A DNA stretch of 64,000 nt from Epiperipatus broadwayi (taxonomy: Eukaryota > Onychophora > Udeonychophora > Euonychophora > Peripatidae): positions 5,744,269-5,808,268 of the forward strand of contig JAQFVV010012423.1 in NCBI GenBank assembly GCA_028023455.1. The letters run 5' to 3'. Positions within the stretch are counted from its first letter, which is position 1, and each line of letters opens with the position of its first letter. The translations under genes were made by a program, and so were the position numbers. Of the stretch, positions 13,889 through 27,434 are shown piece by piece. The notes below the pieces were generated by a model. It searched no databases. It was given only the letters and a program-made list of their open reading frames with translations, and was not told where the DNA came from.

Positions 13889-14055
13889 TATTAGATCAGT
13901 GGCTCTCAACCTTCCTAATGTTGTGATCCTTTAATACAGTTCCCTATGTTGTGATAACCCCAACTTTTAATTTTGCTAGTTATGAATTGGAAATAGTTTG
14001 TTCAACCCTCAAAAGGGTCATGACCCACAGGTTGAGAACTGCTGCTGTATTAGAT
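13889..14055. mobile_element. 151 bp hAT non-autonomous element (MITE)
   Basis: The element is 13897-14047, flanked by a perfect 8 bp target duplication, tattagat (13889-13896 and 14048-14055), the hallmark length for hAT transposons. The terminal inverted repeats are cagtggctctcaacct on the left and aggttgagaactgctg on the right, with a few mismatches. The ends resemble the widespread hAT termini of the form CAG.GGTTCTCAACCT used by Charlie- and SPIN-like families. There is no coding capacity, so mobilisation would need a transposase supplied elsewhere. Confidence 0.88.
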
Positions 14056-17000
14056 AATACTAGGTGAAATATTATTTCAGTAAATAAATTATGTATCCAT
14101 TTAAATGAATAACAAATATATTTATTTATAATGGAATTGTTTAATCTTATATAGAAATAAGCAAAATAAATCACAATATTTGATTATATCTCTTAGTGCA
14201 TGGTGCTGTATTAATATGCAGTTGATCATCCATAGATTGAACCTTTATAAAATGATTAGCAGTGAAAAAGAAAGCTGTCAAAAATATAGTATGAAATTCA
14301 ACATCAAAGTCAAATACTTTTTCCATTATAAATAATATTATGGCAAGAAAAATAAAATTACTAATTTCTCTTCATTAAATACAAATTGATTATAAAAAAA
14401 AACAGAGTGATTTATAAAATTTACACTCTTAGCTCTTATAAAAATAAATTATAACTATAACAAACTTTATATAATGATAAATATATATTATTGTATTATC
14501 AAACAATAATAAAGTCAGCTATACTTATATCTAGCAGTTATAAAAAAATAAACATATACTATATTAAACATGCCAACATAAAATTGCCAATAACTGTAAA
14601 ATAATAGTATTTATATACACAGAATACTTATTCAATATATTTATGGATTTCTAGTCTAAAAATAACAATATTGACATCAAAGTTACAAATTAAATATTAT
14701 AATGAAGGACTAAAAGTGATTGATAATTTTAATCTTCTTAAATTGTTAATCAATAATCAAATAGTCAAGAGATTGTTTGTAGACTAACATTGAGAGAAAT
14801 TTAAATAAAAAACTTGGAAAAGATTTTTAGAATTAGCAGGTCAACTTTAAAACCAAAGATCAGAATTATTCGAGCTATCACATATTTCCTATAAGTTTTA
14901 TAGTTGTTAAAATTGGACAAAGAAAGAATATGAATAAAGTACTGAAGCTTTTGAATTATGGGGCATTGAGGACTTTTGAGAATTCTATGGAAAACAAGAA
15001 ATGCAAACATGATGGCACTTGATTAAATTAGATCTGAAGTATCACTTGAAGCACAAATGTCCAGGTTGTAATTTATTATCTATTTGAGCTATGAAATGAT
15101 TAATTTATCAGGAAATGTATAGAATTTGTAAAGATTGGTGATGAATAAAAGAATATTACTAGCAATAAAATGGATTGATTCATTGTCACAATAATAAATG
15201 TACATTTAGGCAGCAAGCAGAATTATTCAATGATAAGTTATTCTAGACAATTGCTATTTATAATTATTTCCAGGAATTAAAACCAACTTAATAATGCTTA
15301 ACAATAATTTTAATTCATCAAAAATTCTAGATGTATCTTCTATGAATTTTGTTATGTCATTCATAAAAGATATGTTTTAGAATTAGAAAGATATAATAAA
15401 ACATGTATTTTAATCAGATGAAAATCTAAGTTTTTGATCAAATTAATATATTCATATTTTCTATTATTATGTTGCGAAAATAATTTGGTTTATAGGTTAA
15501 AGAAAATTAAGAATTAAAAACTGAAATATTTTTAATATTATTATATACACAGTGTGTGCAGTTACTTACATGCATATATATATATATATCAAATGTTACT
15601 CACCATGCAAATGTTTATTTGTCTGCATTTAGAGGTCATTTTTCTTTTTCTTTATAATCTAATGCTAAGTGCACTTTCAGTAAAGTTGACCAATCATAGC
15701 TCCCTTAAATCAATTATTCTTGATACTTTATTTATACTGTAAATGAGCATGCATTTTTATTTTAATTACTCTATTTAAATATTCCATTTTTTAGATAATT
15801 GTACATTGATTTCTCTTTTGTTTATTACATTTCTATGGTCTATAATAAACCATGCTTGCTTCATACACACTATATTGACTGTCTATGGGCCAAAGCTAAG
15901 ACCAAATTGTTCATCATGGTACCAAAAACAGACATATTTTTGATTGCTTTTAGCATGCCTATATAAGTAAGTATTTGTAATGTACTAATCTGATTAAGAT
16001 ATTAGCATATGATTATCCAACAAATGAAAAATTTAAATGGTATAATTAAAAATGCATACATAATTACAGTATAAATAAAGCAGAAACAATGATTAATTTA
16101 AAAGAGCTATGTTTATGGTAAACTACACCAAAAGTGCACTTAGCATTGGGTTATGAAGAAGAAGCAAATCACTTTGATGCATAGGTGAACAAACATTTGC
16201 AAATTTAAATTACAAATACAAATGAAGAAGAAAAACTAACATTTATAGATTAAAATAGAATATTTATTGGTTATGAATTATTGGAATATTTTGTATTTTT
16301 GACAAGCATGTGCATGCATACATATGTGTGTTAATTACAAATTCATATATTTATAAATTACAATTTTTAAAATGTTATAATTTTGTTTTGTTTTTCAATC
16401 TGTAGAAATATTATTTGATGTTTATAAAATAGTCTATAAGACTTTTTATTTTTTATTATTTTTATTTCTAATTAAATAATAAATTAATTAAATATTATTT
16501 TAAGATATTTCAGTCAAGTTATTTAATACTAGAAGGTATTGAATATTATATGTTTTCTCTTATTAACAGTCACTAGGTCCTTGAAATCCCCAAGCCAGCT
16601 TCATGATAATAGTATATGAAATATATGTGGTTTTTGCATATATATATATATAATTATTCTCTTTATAATTATTTAGATGGTACTTACTCTGTGACAGTTT
16701 TAATTAATTTCATTGGCAGTAAACTTTAAACATTAAATTTAATATTAAGTCATAATTATTTATCAGAACATAATAAATTTGACTTTATTTGATAGATATT
16801 TTTGTTTAGAAACAAAGTAAATTTTTTGATGAAATTGTAATATGATCAAAATCATTCAATTGTCAGGAAGAATTCGATTTTTTCAGAAATAAATGAAATC
16901 TGCTTTATTTGGCATTCAATTTATATTTTAACAAATTTCAGTATTACTAACAGGCAGTCACTGCTTATGCCTTAACAAGCAACTGTCCCTGCAATTTGAT

Positions 17001-20000
17001 TTATTCAAGTCATATAACATTAAGTTAGAGACTATCAAGGAACAATAAAAAACAATCAAGATAGGATTTAAAATTGTTGCTGAATTTTAAGATATCCTGA
17101 CAACTATAGATTTTTTTTTGTTTTGGGATTAAAATATTAATTACCAATATTTTAAAATAAGTTAGCGACTTCTCTCAATATGTGCCAAACTTATGCTCAT
17201 GTGAATTGCTTTGGAAAAAGCATTATGAATGTTCATAAACTGGGTTCTGTAGATATCTGTACAATTTTATTTTGAATTATTTAGATGGTCCTAAGAGAAT
17301 AAAAGTCATCTTTAAAGTCCACACAATTTACTTATATGTTTTATAATGATAATAACTAATTTAGTGATATGCAGTTTACTCATAGTACCAGGTGGTCCTG
17401 CACTTTGGTGATGATCACCATTAGGATAATCCAGCATTTTTTATATATGTTTAACTTTATAATTATTTTAGGACTTATGTATGTGCATGCAGCTAAAATA
17501 TTGGTGGTTGTTTTTATAATGTTATGTTCTAAATTTGGTTTTTGGTAGATGATGATTAGACTAAAATTTTATGGCAATGCCTCTTTTAATTAAATCCAGC
17601 CACCAAAGATGTTTGTTGATTAAATTATTGCTAATACTCTATTATGATGATAAATTATTTGATGATGATATTTTCTGGGATTCTATATCTGATTTGATTG
17701 TATTGACTTCTGATATGCTCATTCATTGTATTTATATGTATTTATTGATAGTTATTTGCATCACCACTTATTATTCCTTTTTTTTTCTAGATACACTTAC
17801 ATTAATAAAATATAATTGTAAATCATTAAACATGTATATTAAATATGACCTAATATTTTCATTAACGAATCGATTATTCCATAAGATAAAATAAATGAAG
17901 CGCAACAAGAATGTACCATTTGAAAAAAAAAAAACGAAATTAAAATTACTCCAGGGAACGTAACCTCCTCATAAAAAGGTAAATTAAAAAACAATTGAAA
18001 GAAACTAACGGACCAGTGAAGCAAATACTTCAAAGGAGAAAAAAATATGTTTACATGATCGCAGAAAATGTGAAAGGGCTTATGACTACATTTGTAGGTC
18101 CACCTAGATTGAATTATATATGCACAATTAACAGCTAATAATATATATATAATAAAACATTTTATATTACATTTTATGTCTTATACATATATTGTTTATT
18201 ACTGGTTTAAAATAATTTTATGGGTGATCGTTTATCCGGACTATTATATATATAGTCAATTTATTGATTTGAAATAAAAATATGTTTAATTTATGTTACT
18301 CTAAGATTTTTATTAGTTTTAATGTATGTAGCGTTCGGTTCTCTTTGCCTGCGATTGCGGCTTTGACTAAATAATAACATTCTTAATAAAACTAGTAATG
18401 AAAAAAAAAAACAGCTTCAATTTAACTATTATGAGATTTTCTTCCTCTCTTGTTTATTTTTTTAATAAACAGATTAACATTTTAATAATACATGCATTGT
18501 AAAAATATTCGGCTTTAAGTGTAATTAAATTTAAATATTTTATTAATATTTAAAATGTCAAATAAATAATTGACCGTGGCAAGCCATTACATTTCAATGG
18601 ATAACAAAAGAGTATTGAGTATCACAAAAATACATTTAATATGACAAATTTAATAAATTGACAACTTAAAAGTTTGTTCTTTGAAATTAAGATATTAATT
18701 TTAAAATTTTGATATCTGTCTAAGTGTCAAATATAAGTGACAGTTAAAATAAAGAATTATTAGCCTGGATGTCTGTCAAAAATAATTCAAGTTTTGTTGT
18801 TGAAGCGCTTATAATTTTTGATTAATATTTTATTTGTGCCTATATTTTTATTGTAAGACACAATAATAACTGTACGATTAATAATATATTTTTTTGGCAA
18901 AAAATAATAATTATTAGTATATAAGAAGTCTAGTTAATAATAATGTTTAGGTTTAGGTGTAGCTAGCTATTGAATTGAATTTGCATGAAAAGCAATGATC
19001 CTGCAGGCATTTTTAATAGTTAAACAGGTGACAAAGTATATAATAAATCATGTGACATGTTAGCACTTTAATGACATTGAAGCACAAATTTTATTCGGTA
19101 ATTAAATTGAAAATTAAAAACAAATGTGCTACTCAACAGAGAATGTTACCATATCACAGTATTAAACTAAGATGGCAAAACAAATGGTTAGTTGCTTGGG
19201 AAATCATGTGATACTTGAGGACTGGAAGTGGAAAGTTTATTTTCAATGGAGAAACCTTTACATTTTGCCCCCACCATTCTATCACTGCATTAATAATCTT
19301 CATGCATTTAACTGATTATGAATATTTGCAATGTTTATTTTGTATTACTATACATATAATAAATAAATGATTTTATAATGTGTTAGTAGCTTATATACAT
19401 ATTCTGACCACGATCTGAATTTTGAATCTTGGTCAACTAAAATTGAAAAAAAATTCTTAAAAAAATCCTGTATCTAAATGATATATCATCACGGTTAAGA
19501 TTTTTTATATATATAACTCGCCTGAGGCCAATCCACCTAACATCAGTAAAACAAAAATTAAAAAAAAAACATTAACATTGTCTTCACCAGCAATTGAAAA
19601 ACTTGATAAGAAATAACTTTTTCATAGTTTGTCTGCAGGAGATTTCAGAGAGGTTTTTATCTTGCAGTTGTATATGATAAATTTGTCTTTTACATACATA
19701 TGTTAAAATTGATGAGTATTCAAAATCTACTATTTTGGTGAACTGTTTATTATCAAAAATATTCTACCAAATATAAAAAAAGATTAACATAAATTAATAT
19801 ATGTACTCACATGACAATATTTACATTCCTACATATAAAAAGTATGAGCTGAATGAATATGCATTATCCATCGCATCTATGGATTGTTCATAATCTTTCT
19901 AACATTGCTTAACTGTAGTGATCAACGAGTATTGGTGTGTTCAACATAGTATGACCATAGTCTTAATCATTAGGAGACTTTTAAAATCAAACATTATATT

Positions 20001-20640
20001 GTTGTTCTTATAATCCATAATCTGCAACAAATGGTTCTGAGTTTTGATATGACTATCAAAATCTGAGAATGGTAGTGAACTATAAATAGTAAATGTTTTT
20101 AATATATCAGATATTTTTAACATATATATATATAAATGCACACACACAATATTGTAGGTTTAAAAAAGAGGGTAGATATAATCATGCCTCACTTGGAAAA
20201 TGGAATATAACAGAACACACATGAATAAAACATAAAATAAATAAATAAATACATTCATAAATTTTTTGTAACCAAAAGAAATAGTTATAATCTGAATTGC
20301 AGATGACTAATTTCTTTCCAAACTTTTCAATAAAAACTATCCCACTAAAAGAATTAAATGACATGGAATGGATGGACAAATGATAATGATATATAAACTT
20401 TTGAAATTATCTTAACTATAATTTCATATGCCCAAATAAAAACCACATCATTCTCAAATTATATATCTTAGAAAACTAACTTATTAGTAGCATATCTCCA
20501 TCAGTCATTGTAGGAGTCATGTGATGATAACCATATCTATTTACAGTTTAATAGAAGAATGTCACCTACAACTTAGATTATAAAACCATGATCCACCACA
20601 TAGTCAAACCATATAATTTGAAGCATTATTTTTCATAATC
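14056..20640. other. 6.6 kb AT-rich DNA, nothing recognised
   Basis: No gene, transposon end or target duplication was recognised. There are (TA)n tracts near 15570, 16640, 18140 and 19510. The longer open frames here (for example 17571-17894) are rich in I, L, Y, F and K, as expected from random AT-rich DNA, and show no motif. Confidence 0.5.
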
Positions 20641-20654
20641 TTGCATTATTTATG

Positions 20655-20835
20655 ATTATGTGGGAGATGATGATCTGGACCAACTGATGAGTCCTGGTTC
20701 TGCATGAAATATGTATATTGGAGATCATTTATCTTTTTTGCAATTATGTGGCTATGTGTGTTGGTTGTATATGATAGAGTGGATGACTAAAGGATCTTGA
20801 AAGTCTAAGTTCAAATCCCTGCATGTATTTAAATT
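20655..20835 (+). repeat. SINE-like copy (hairpin-forming family)
   Basis: This copy shares gatctggaccaactgatga, gcatgaaatatgtatattgg, atcatttatctttt and gtgtgttggttgtatatgat with the copies at 43555-43690 and 52740-52900. It ends with a B-box-like aagttcaaatccc. It is a single, non-inverted copy with no recognisable (TA)n tail. Polymerase III transcription is inferred only from the B box. Confidence 0.6.
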
Positions 20836-21635
20836 TTACATATGCCAATTTGAAACTTAATATCTGATTCTCACACATATTGCATTACGTTATATAACTC
20901 AAACACTGTATAGAATTAAAAATAAAGAAATAGAAAAGTATTTAAACATTATCAAAACAAATAATTTAATAAAAGTTTGATTATAATATGCTACAAAATA
21001 AGCATTTACGCTGTATAAATCAAATAATAATCTTGTTGTTCAGATTAACTTTAAAATAATAATTCTAATATTAACATATACATATTATATATTTTATTTC
21101 TCCTATGACTAACATTAGTTTAAAATAATATACATAAAATTTCTTACACTTATAAAAAAGATTAGTTTATATTGGCATGGTTTTTTAAATATATTTATAT
21201 AATAAATTGTTTTTCTTTTCACCAATAAAAATTGTAATTATACATATGCGATTTTATGCAGAATGGGCACACTCAAATTTTCTCCTCTTTTCTATCCTAA
21301 AATTGAAATGCAAATTTCTAATTCCACAAATACAAATATGTATTTTGTGAAAAAAAGAAAGTATTGCATTTTGTATTTTAATAAATACTGAATATTAAAC
21401 CATAAAATATACAATAAAGTAAATAATAATGATAATAATAATTGTAGTAATATTAAAAACTTTTTAATTTAAGTAAAGTTTGTAATAAATAAATTATAAA
21501 CTGGGATAAACAAATAAATATGAATATTGTTATCTATAGGTTTTTTTTTGTTTGAATTAAAGTAGAACTTTCATACATTTGCATATGACTTTATGAAACT
21601 TGAAGACTAGTTCAACCTCTTAGTGTGTTCTCTCT

Positions 21636-22444
21636 TGTAATAATCAGAATTGTATATTCACTCAACAAAACCCAGAGTTCAAGCCAAATATACTAAACTT
21701 GATTGAAATGGGACACAGAATCCCATGTCAGACCAAGCTCCAACCTATGTAACTGTGTTCCATGATTTAATATTCTATGAACAATGCTTTCTATGATACA
21801 TTTAAGTTCTATTTAACCTGGGCCCTGATAAACTTGGAGAAACTTGAGATTCTAATTAAATGTAATTACACTATAAAATTCATGAATAGACTTGAGAAAT
21901 GAATGACAAAATAATTTTAATAAACTAACTGGTAAAATAAATGTCCTAAATATCACACATCATAAATTTCGCTTTAACTAATGGGTTTAATTCGATTGGA
22001 GTATGATAAGAAAAATAATGGAGACAAGGTAAAGTTAAAGAAGTTTATTACAATTGATAATGATTAACACCGTATATTATAGATTACATTAAGCTGATGA
22101 TCAAAGTATTATTAGTTTATCACCATCACACATTATGCAGATAGACAGGTTTAATCAATTATTATATACAGTGTCAAGGATTTAATTCATGTAAATCTAA
22201 CAACTTTCATATTTTATAAGTAATTAATATCTATGATATTGTAATGTGCCAAATGATTTTCAACTCCCTTACACTGGTTTGCCAAAAGACCAAGGTTTAT
22301 GTGTAATAACCTGAGACATATATTACAGTGTTAATATTGCTGATTATCTAAGACAAGCAATTAATATTTGGACATAATTATCAATTCTAAAAGTTATGTA
22401 AATCATAATTTGTTCCATCAGAACTCCTGATGTTCTTGGGTTCA
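21636..22444 (-). repeat. 3' LTR of gypsy element
   Basis: This LTR starts tgtaataatcagaattg and ends ...gatgttcttgggttca, giving TG...CA termini. It aligns along its whole length with 26485-27434 apart from the extra 137 bp unit there. Because the coding remnants read on the minus strand, this left copy is the 3' LTR. Confidence 0.8.
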
Positions 22445-22705
22445 CTCACATATATGTGATTTTAACATTTTTTAAGTTATTAAATTTAATTAATTATTCA
22501 TTAAATTTACAAAGCTATTACTTCATTCTATACATAATACCTAGATATCTGATGTTAATATACAAATACATATATGTGACTATACAGATATCTCAATAGA
22601 CCTTTCTTGGATACTTTTATAGTTTGAACTTGGGTACAGAGACATGCATGTGACCCAGAGTCAATTCCCAGAGGTAATGCTGGTGAAACAAATATAGCAT
22701 GGCAA
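22445..22705. repeat. Dispersed repeat, copy 1
   Basis: This segment matches 31850-32105 nearly throughout. Shared blocks are aaatttacaaagctattact, gactatacaga(t/c)atctcaatag, tacagagac(a/t)tgcatgtgaccca and atagcatggcaaa / atatggcatggcaaa. Read on the minus strand it contains aagttcaaac, a B-box-like core, so a tRNA-related origin is possible. It appears to have inserted just inside the 3' LTR. Confidence 0.7.
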
Positions 22706-23469
22706 AAAAAAAAAGATTTTACATAATATACAGAACAATGCAATAATCTACAACAGTAAATATAACAATGGATCCAGAGCCAAATACCAAATAATAGCCA
22801 GAGAAATTGCCTAGTTAACAAATTTAACATCATTTAAGATAATTATTAGCATGGCACTGTATTACAGAACAATTATTTACCTAGTGTTTTAACTCTTCAT
22901 TCCTATCTAATGGCTACTCATCCACTTCACATTTCCTACATGCCAGCATTATTATTAGTTTGATCATTACTTGTGGATTATTAGTATGGTAATTCAAGCT
23001 ATATTTGTATGCAGACATTAGTATTCCTGTGATGTGTGTTAGATATTTTCTTATCATGGCTCATGAGATTTTACCCATAAATGGTTTAAGATCTATTTAC
23101 TATCTATATTGCATCAGGAGGCAAATCCACAAATGGTTTGAGGCTTCCTGCATAATAGGTTCCTATCAGGGTGCCATTGTCATCCAACACACAAGTATTA
23201 TTATCACAATTTCTTTTAATAATATATGGTCCCTTATACAATGGAAAGTCTATTTTGTATACTCAAAGATTTTTATTTTTGGTTTGTGGAGTTCAAACCC
23301 ATAAACAGTCTCCTACTCAAAAGATGTGCGATCACCTTCCTTTTCTCCTCCCAGCCATTCGTTCTAAATTAGTCCTTGTATCATGTATATCCCTTTCTCT
23401 GATAATGGCTACATTTCCAAATGGGAGAGGAGTTTTAATAATGGTTTGTCATGGCCTACCTTAGTGCAA

Positions 23470-24120
23470 GAATGAGAGAGTAAAATCTGTAAGACTCATT
23501 TTAAAATATTATTAATATGTTTAAGAATGTATTTGGTCTGATTAACCCAATCCCTATGATTGGTTCCCAAATGGGTCCTGTATAGCCTGTTAATTTTCCT
23601 CATGATCTATTTACATGGATTGGATTGGGATTCATTATAGATGTTAATGGATGTTTGATGTTTTGATGCTCCAACTATATCATCCACTCCCTCAATGTGA
23701 ATGCCCACCCACAGTTGGATAGTATGGTGTGCAGTTTACTTATAGTAGGAAATTGTTGCTCTTGCAAAACCCTGATGGTACAGCTTGATACACTTTAACA
23801 TATTTGGAAAACCAATTGTAAGTGACCAATAGATAATCAGTAAGGTGGCAATGGACTATAATGATTGATCACAAGTACTTCATTTGGATTTGATTGAATT
23901 ATAGGCAAGACAGGACCCCTGTAAGATTTTTTACATGATTTATCCCTAGCACAAATGCTGAATCTGTTAAGTATATTCAAGATATCAGCATGTATGTTGG
24001 GCCAATGAAATTGTCATTTAATGGTCTCCTCAGATTTCTGAGATCGATAATGTACCACAAGGCAGTGCATATAATTAATCAACTGTCTTCTCAAGTTTGG
24101 AGACACCAGAATTTTATACA
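23470..24120 (-). pseudogene. Gypsy integrase remnant
   Basis: Conceptual reading of the minus strand from about 24095 gives a recognisable integrase zinc-binding region: HYRSQKSEETIK, a stop, FHWPNIHADILNILNRFSIC, then ARDKSCKKSYRGPVLP. This corresponds to the HHCC domain, with the second cysteine of the usual CxxC apparently lost. It is followed by PNEVLVINHYSPLP, where the family normally has the first catalytic Asp, and TYNWFSKYVKVYQ. A TPYYPTVGG stretch near 23700 corresponds to the core-domain segment before the catalytic Glu. Stops and frameshifts throughout exclude activity. Plus-strand frames across this region are antisense shadows. Confidence 0.75.
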
Positions 24121-24497
24121 AATCATCTTCATGTCTGACCCATTTCTGTAGTAACCCATTCTGAATTTGAAAATATTTTCTTCATTCATCTATACTTCCA
24201 TATATAGTCCTTTTCTCTTATTTTAGTGCATCAATTATATTTTTTTCTTTAGGGTATTTTTCTTGCCAATATTGCAAGTTTTGTAAATCAATCTCAATGG
24301 AGTTATCTATTGTGTTAATCATTATAGTCAAGGATCTATCTGTCACTACAGGGTTACAGGACTTAATTTCTACTGGGTGTCAACTAAGGATATCAGTCAC
24401 TATATTTTATTGACCAGGGCAATATATTATTTTATAATCAAACTTCTGCAATGTCAGACTCCATCAAATATTGAGGCAATCATTATTAAGGTAACTT

Positions 24498-24824
24498 TTA
24501 TTTAAACTCCAAGTAGTGATGATCAGTGATGATTATTTCCTTTGACCCAATCAGAAACTGTCTAAACTTATTGCACACCCATACAATTGCTAGAGTGTCT
24601 TGTTCTGTGACTGTATTGTTTGATTCTTTTCCTTTTAAAGTGCAGCTGCTGAAATAAAGTACTTTATGTTGTCTCTCCTGGTTGATTTGGAATAATACAA
24701 TCCCTAGACTTCTTTTACTACTAATGTTCTGAAGTCTTTGTTGATGGTTACCCATTTCTCTAGCGATAAGACTAATTCCTATTTTGTTCTTAGAATCTAT
24801 ATAATCACATAATGTCCTTACCAT
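24498..24824 (-). pseudogene. Gypsy RNase H remnant
   Basis: This open frame of 108 codons reads through an RNase H domain of the Ty3/gypsy type. SSKRSLGIVLFQ stands where families have DAS...GAVL, so the first catalytic Asp is replaced by Ser. It continues with VLYFSSCTLKGKE, TVTEQDTLAIVW (catalytic Glu kept) and IITDHHYLE (catalytic Asp kept). The reverse transcriptase that should precede it is missing. The integrase remnant follows about 400 bp downstream on the same strand. Confidence 0.8.
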
Positions 24825-24953
24825 AGATATTTATTCTTTCTGCCTTACTATCCCCTTTAATAGGTTTATGTACTGTCTGCATTTGCCCTATAGGATTTGT
24901 GTTCTCTCCCTTGGCATTTTGCTTTCTTTGTTTTGCTTTCTCTATTTTTTCCT

Positions 24954-25657
24954 TTATGGATGGATGCTGACCATCATCTCCATTTTTTCCTGGTTGGCAA
25001 CATTATTGTCATTTTCTTTTAATTTATACATACCTCTCATTTCTTCCTGTGTCACTTGTAAATCTCTAATAACTTCTTCCTGCTCCTTTGCTTTCTGATC
25101 TTGTTTTTCACTTTCTCCTTCTAGTTTTTTTCTACAATTTGTTTAATTTCTTTTATTATGACTTTTAATATCATTTCCTGCCCTTCTACATTATTCCTAG
25201 TTATTTCAAATTCATCTTTCAATGTCTGTATGGCTTTGATGGTCTCTCTGAAATGTTCCCTCAGAAGCCCTATTAATTTATGGCTTATTTCCTCACAACT
25301 TTTCTGAGAATCTGATTTTATTTCTTCCAGATTTCTCTGTAGTATTTCTTCCTTCTTTTGTTCTCTAGCTTCTATGAGTCTTGCTTCCATTAGCAAAATA
25401 TTATTTTGGTTTCTAGCCTCCATCACTATGGTTGTTCTTTTCATCATTTCTTGCAAGGCTACAATCAAATCCTCACTATCTCCCCTTATTTCTCTTACTG
25501 ACTCTTCTTCATGGAGTAATCTAGGTGACTCCTTAAAGTATACTGAACTTTCAATTGATACATCCTCTACACATAGGCTTGCATTTTCTCTTTCCTCTAC
25601 CTCTTCTTCTATACTATTATCCATGGTACTATTACTAATCCTAGCTTCCCTTCCCAT
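24954..25657 (-). pseudogene. Gypsy gag-like coiled-coil protein, frameshifted
   Basis: An ATG at 25657 opens a 178-codon frame starting MGREARISNSTMDNSIEEE. It is followed by acidic and glutamine/glutamate-rich sequence with heptad-like spacing, predicting a long coiled coil (about residues 60-178). The frame ends in an A-run (gtagaaaaaaactag). A shift of one base continues as KKLEGESEKQDQKAKEQEE for about 65 more codons of the same character, to a TAA at 24954. Its place upstream of RNase H and integrase between paired LTRs supports Gag. No zinc knuckle or capsid motif is visible, so that role is inferred from position. Confidence 0.6.
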
Positions 25658-26484
25658 TTTTCTTATTATTTTTTTTTTGTTTTTTTAAATAGGAAGGTTT
25701 TAAAGAAATTACTTATTAAATTATTTAATACAGCAATGTGCTATCCTCCTACACCATTCTATGGCCATTTCCAATTATTCCATTCTATGAACCCACTGGT
25801 TTATGTATCCCATCCTATCCATTCTCTGTTACCCCTAACTATTCTTCCTTGCTACATATGAATAAAATCAAATGATAATCATAATATAAAAGAAAATAAA
25901 CAAAACTTTACCTACAGTGCCTTGTTCTTTCACTTTTTGTTGAGTGCTTCCCACTTCCTGTAAAATTTACTAGCTTCAGGATTATACTCGTTTTCTCCAT
26001 ACCATAGTCATTTTATTTTACCAGATATACAAACAATGATCCAATTTTACCATCTCCACTACCCTGAATTCAACCACAATTCCAAACATTAATACCTTAA
26101 ATATTGGGTATCTTCTTTTTAAATTTCTCTACTCCTGATAGCAAAATTTATACTGAAAATGACTTATGTCCTATTCAAGCCATCTCCAGGCACTATGTCA
26201 TCAGTAATAAGGCCATTACACATAGTACCATATAAAACATTGCATTAACCCACAATATCAGAACAGTTACATCCAAATTTCATATAATGTGGACCCATTT
26301 TACTTTTAACACCACATGTTATAGTATCAGAATTGAAAAATTTTACTTAAGCACCATGTGCAATCTATTATACAAATCCACATATACATAACCCTAGAAA
26401 ATTGCATGTAAAACTCAGGGAAGTATGGATATGTGCTATGATAGCTTCACATTTACACACCAGAATAAGAGAGAAAAAACCCTA
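25658..26484 (-). other. Gypsy 5' leader region
   Basis: This is the non-coding interval between the 5' LTR and gag on the minus strand. It is richer in C on the plus strand than the flanks. A primer-binding site complementary to a tRNA 3' end was looked for next to the LTR; cacacca at about 26456-26462 is the nearest candidate but is too short and too far away to accept. Confidence 0.4.
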
Positions 26485-27434
26485 TGTAATGGTCAGAATT
26501 GTATATTCACTCAACAAAATCCAGAGTTCAAGCCAAATGTATTAAACCTGATTGAGATGAAATATGAAGTACCATGTGGGACCAAGCTCCAACTTATGTG
26601 ATTGTGCTCCATGTTTTAATGTCCTACAAACAATGTGTTCCTATGATGTACTTAAGCTCTATTTAACCCAGACCCAAATGAACAGGAAAAGCATGAGATT
26701 CTATTAAATTTAATTACACTATAAGGATCATGAATCGACTTGAAAAATAAATAACAAAATAATTTTAATAGATAAACTAGTAAAATAAATGTCATAAATA
26801 TTACATATCATAAATTTCATTTTAATTGAATGGATTTAATTGGAATGGAGTACAGTAAGAAAGATAATGGAGGTCAGATAAAGATACACAAATTTATAAC
26901 AATTAATAATGGTTAACATCAGACATTATAGATTACATTAAGCTGATGATTAAAGTATTGTTAATTTAATGCCATCACATGTTATACAATTACACAAGTT
27001 TAATCAATTATTATATACAGTATCAAGGAATTAATTCAGGTAAATCTAATTACCTTTGTGCTTTATAGATTACATTAAGCTGATGATTAAAGTATTGTTA
27101 ATTTAATGCCATCACATGTTATACAATTACACAAGTTTAATCAATTATTATATACAGTGTCAAGGAATTAATTCATGTAAATCTAATTACCTTTGTGCTT
27201 TATAAGTGACTGATATCTATGACAATGTAATGTGCCAAATGATTTTCAACTTCCTTAATGTCGTTTGCCAAAAGACCAAGGTTTATATGTAATAACCAGA
27301 GACATATATTACATATTATAGCATTAATATTGCTGACCATCTAAGACAAGTAATTAATATTTGGACATAATTATCAACTCTAAAAGATATGTAAACCATG
27401 ATTTGTTCCACCAGAACTCCTGATGTTCTTGGGT
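26485..27434 (-). repeat. 5' LTR of gypsy element
   Basis: It starts tgtaatggtcagaattg and ends gatgttcttgggt, parallel to the left LTR. It is about 140 bp longer because of an internal tandem duplication. On the minus strand this is the upstream LTR and would have contained the promoter. It has many differences from its partner. Confidence 0.8.
26928..27202. repeat. 137 bp tandem duplication inside 5' LTR
   Basis: Two adjacent copies begin tagattacattaagctgatg at about 26929 and 27066. They differ at only a few positions (for example cagtatcaagg versus cagtgtcaagg and attcagg versus attcatg). The left LTR has a single copy. The duplication is much younger than the divergence between the LTRs. 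Confidence 0.92.

Larger units (their letters stand above)
21636..27434 (-). mobile_element. Degenerate Ty3/gypsy LTR retrotransposon
   Basis: Two similar long terminal repeats in the same orientation (21636-22444 and 26485-27434) enclose minus-strand remnants in the order gag, RNase H, integrase. That is the Ty3/gypsy gene order. Protease and nearly all of the reverse transcriptase are missing between gag (ends about 24954) and RNase H (starts 24824). Every frame is broken. The LTRs have many differences, so the insertion is old. A primer-binding site, polypurine tract and target duplication could not be identified confidently, partly because another repeat sits just inside the left LTR. Confidence 0.85.

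Noticed and set aside
23005-23464. Plus-strand open frames
   Set aside because: They are antisense to the degenerate gypsy integrase and downstream region, with no motifs of their own.
24868-25688. Plus-strand open frames over gag
   Set aside because: Antisense shadows of the minus-strand coiled-coil gag frame.
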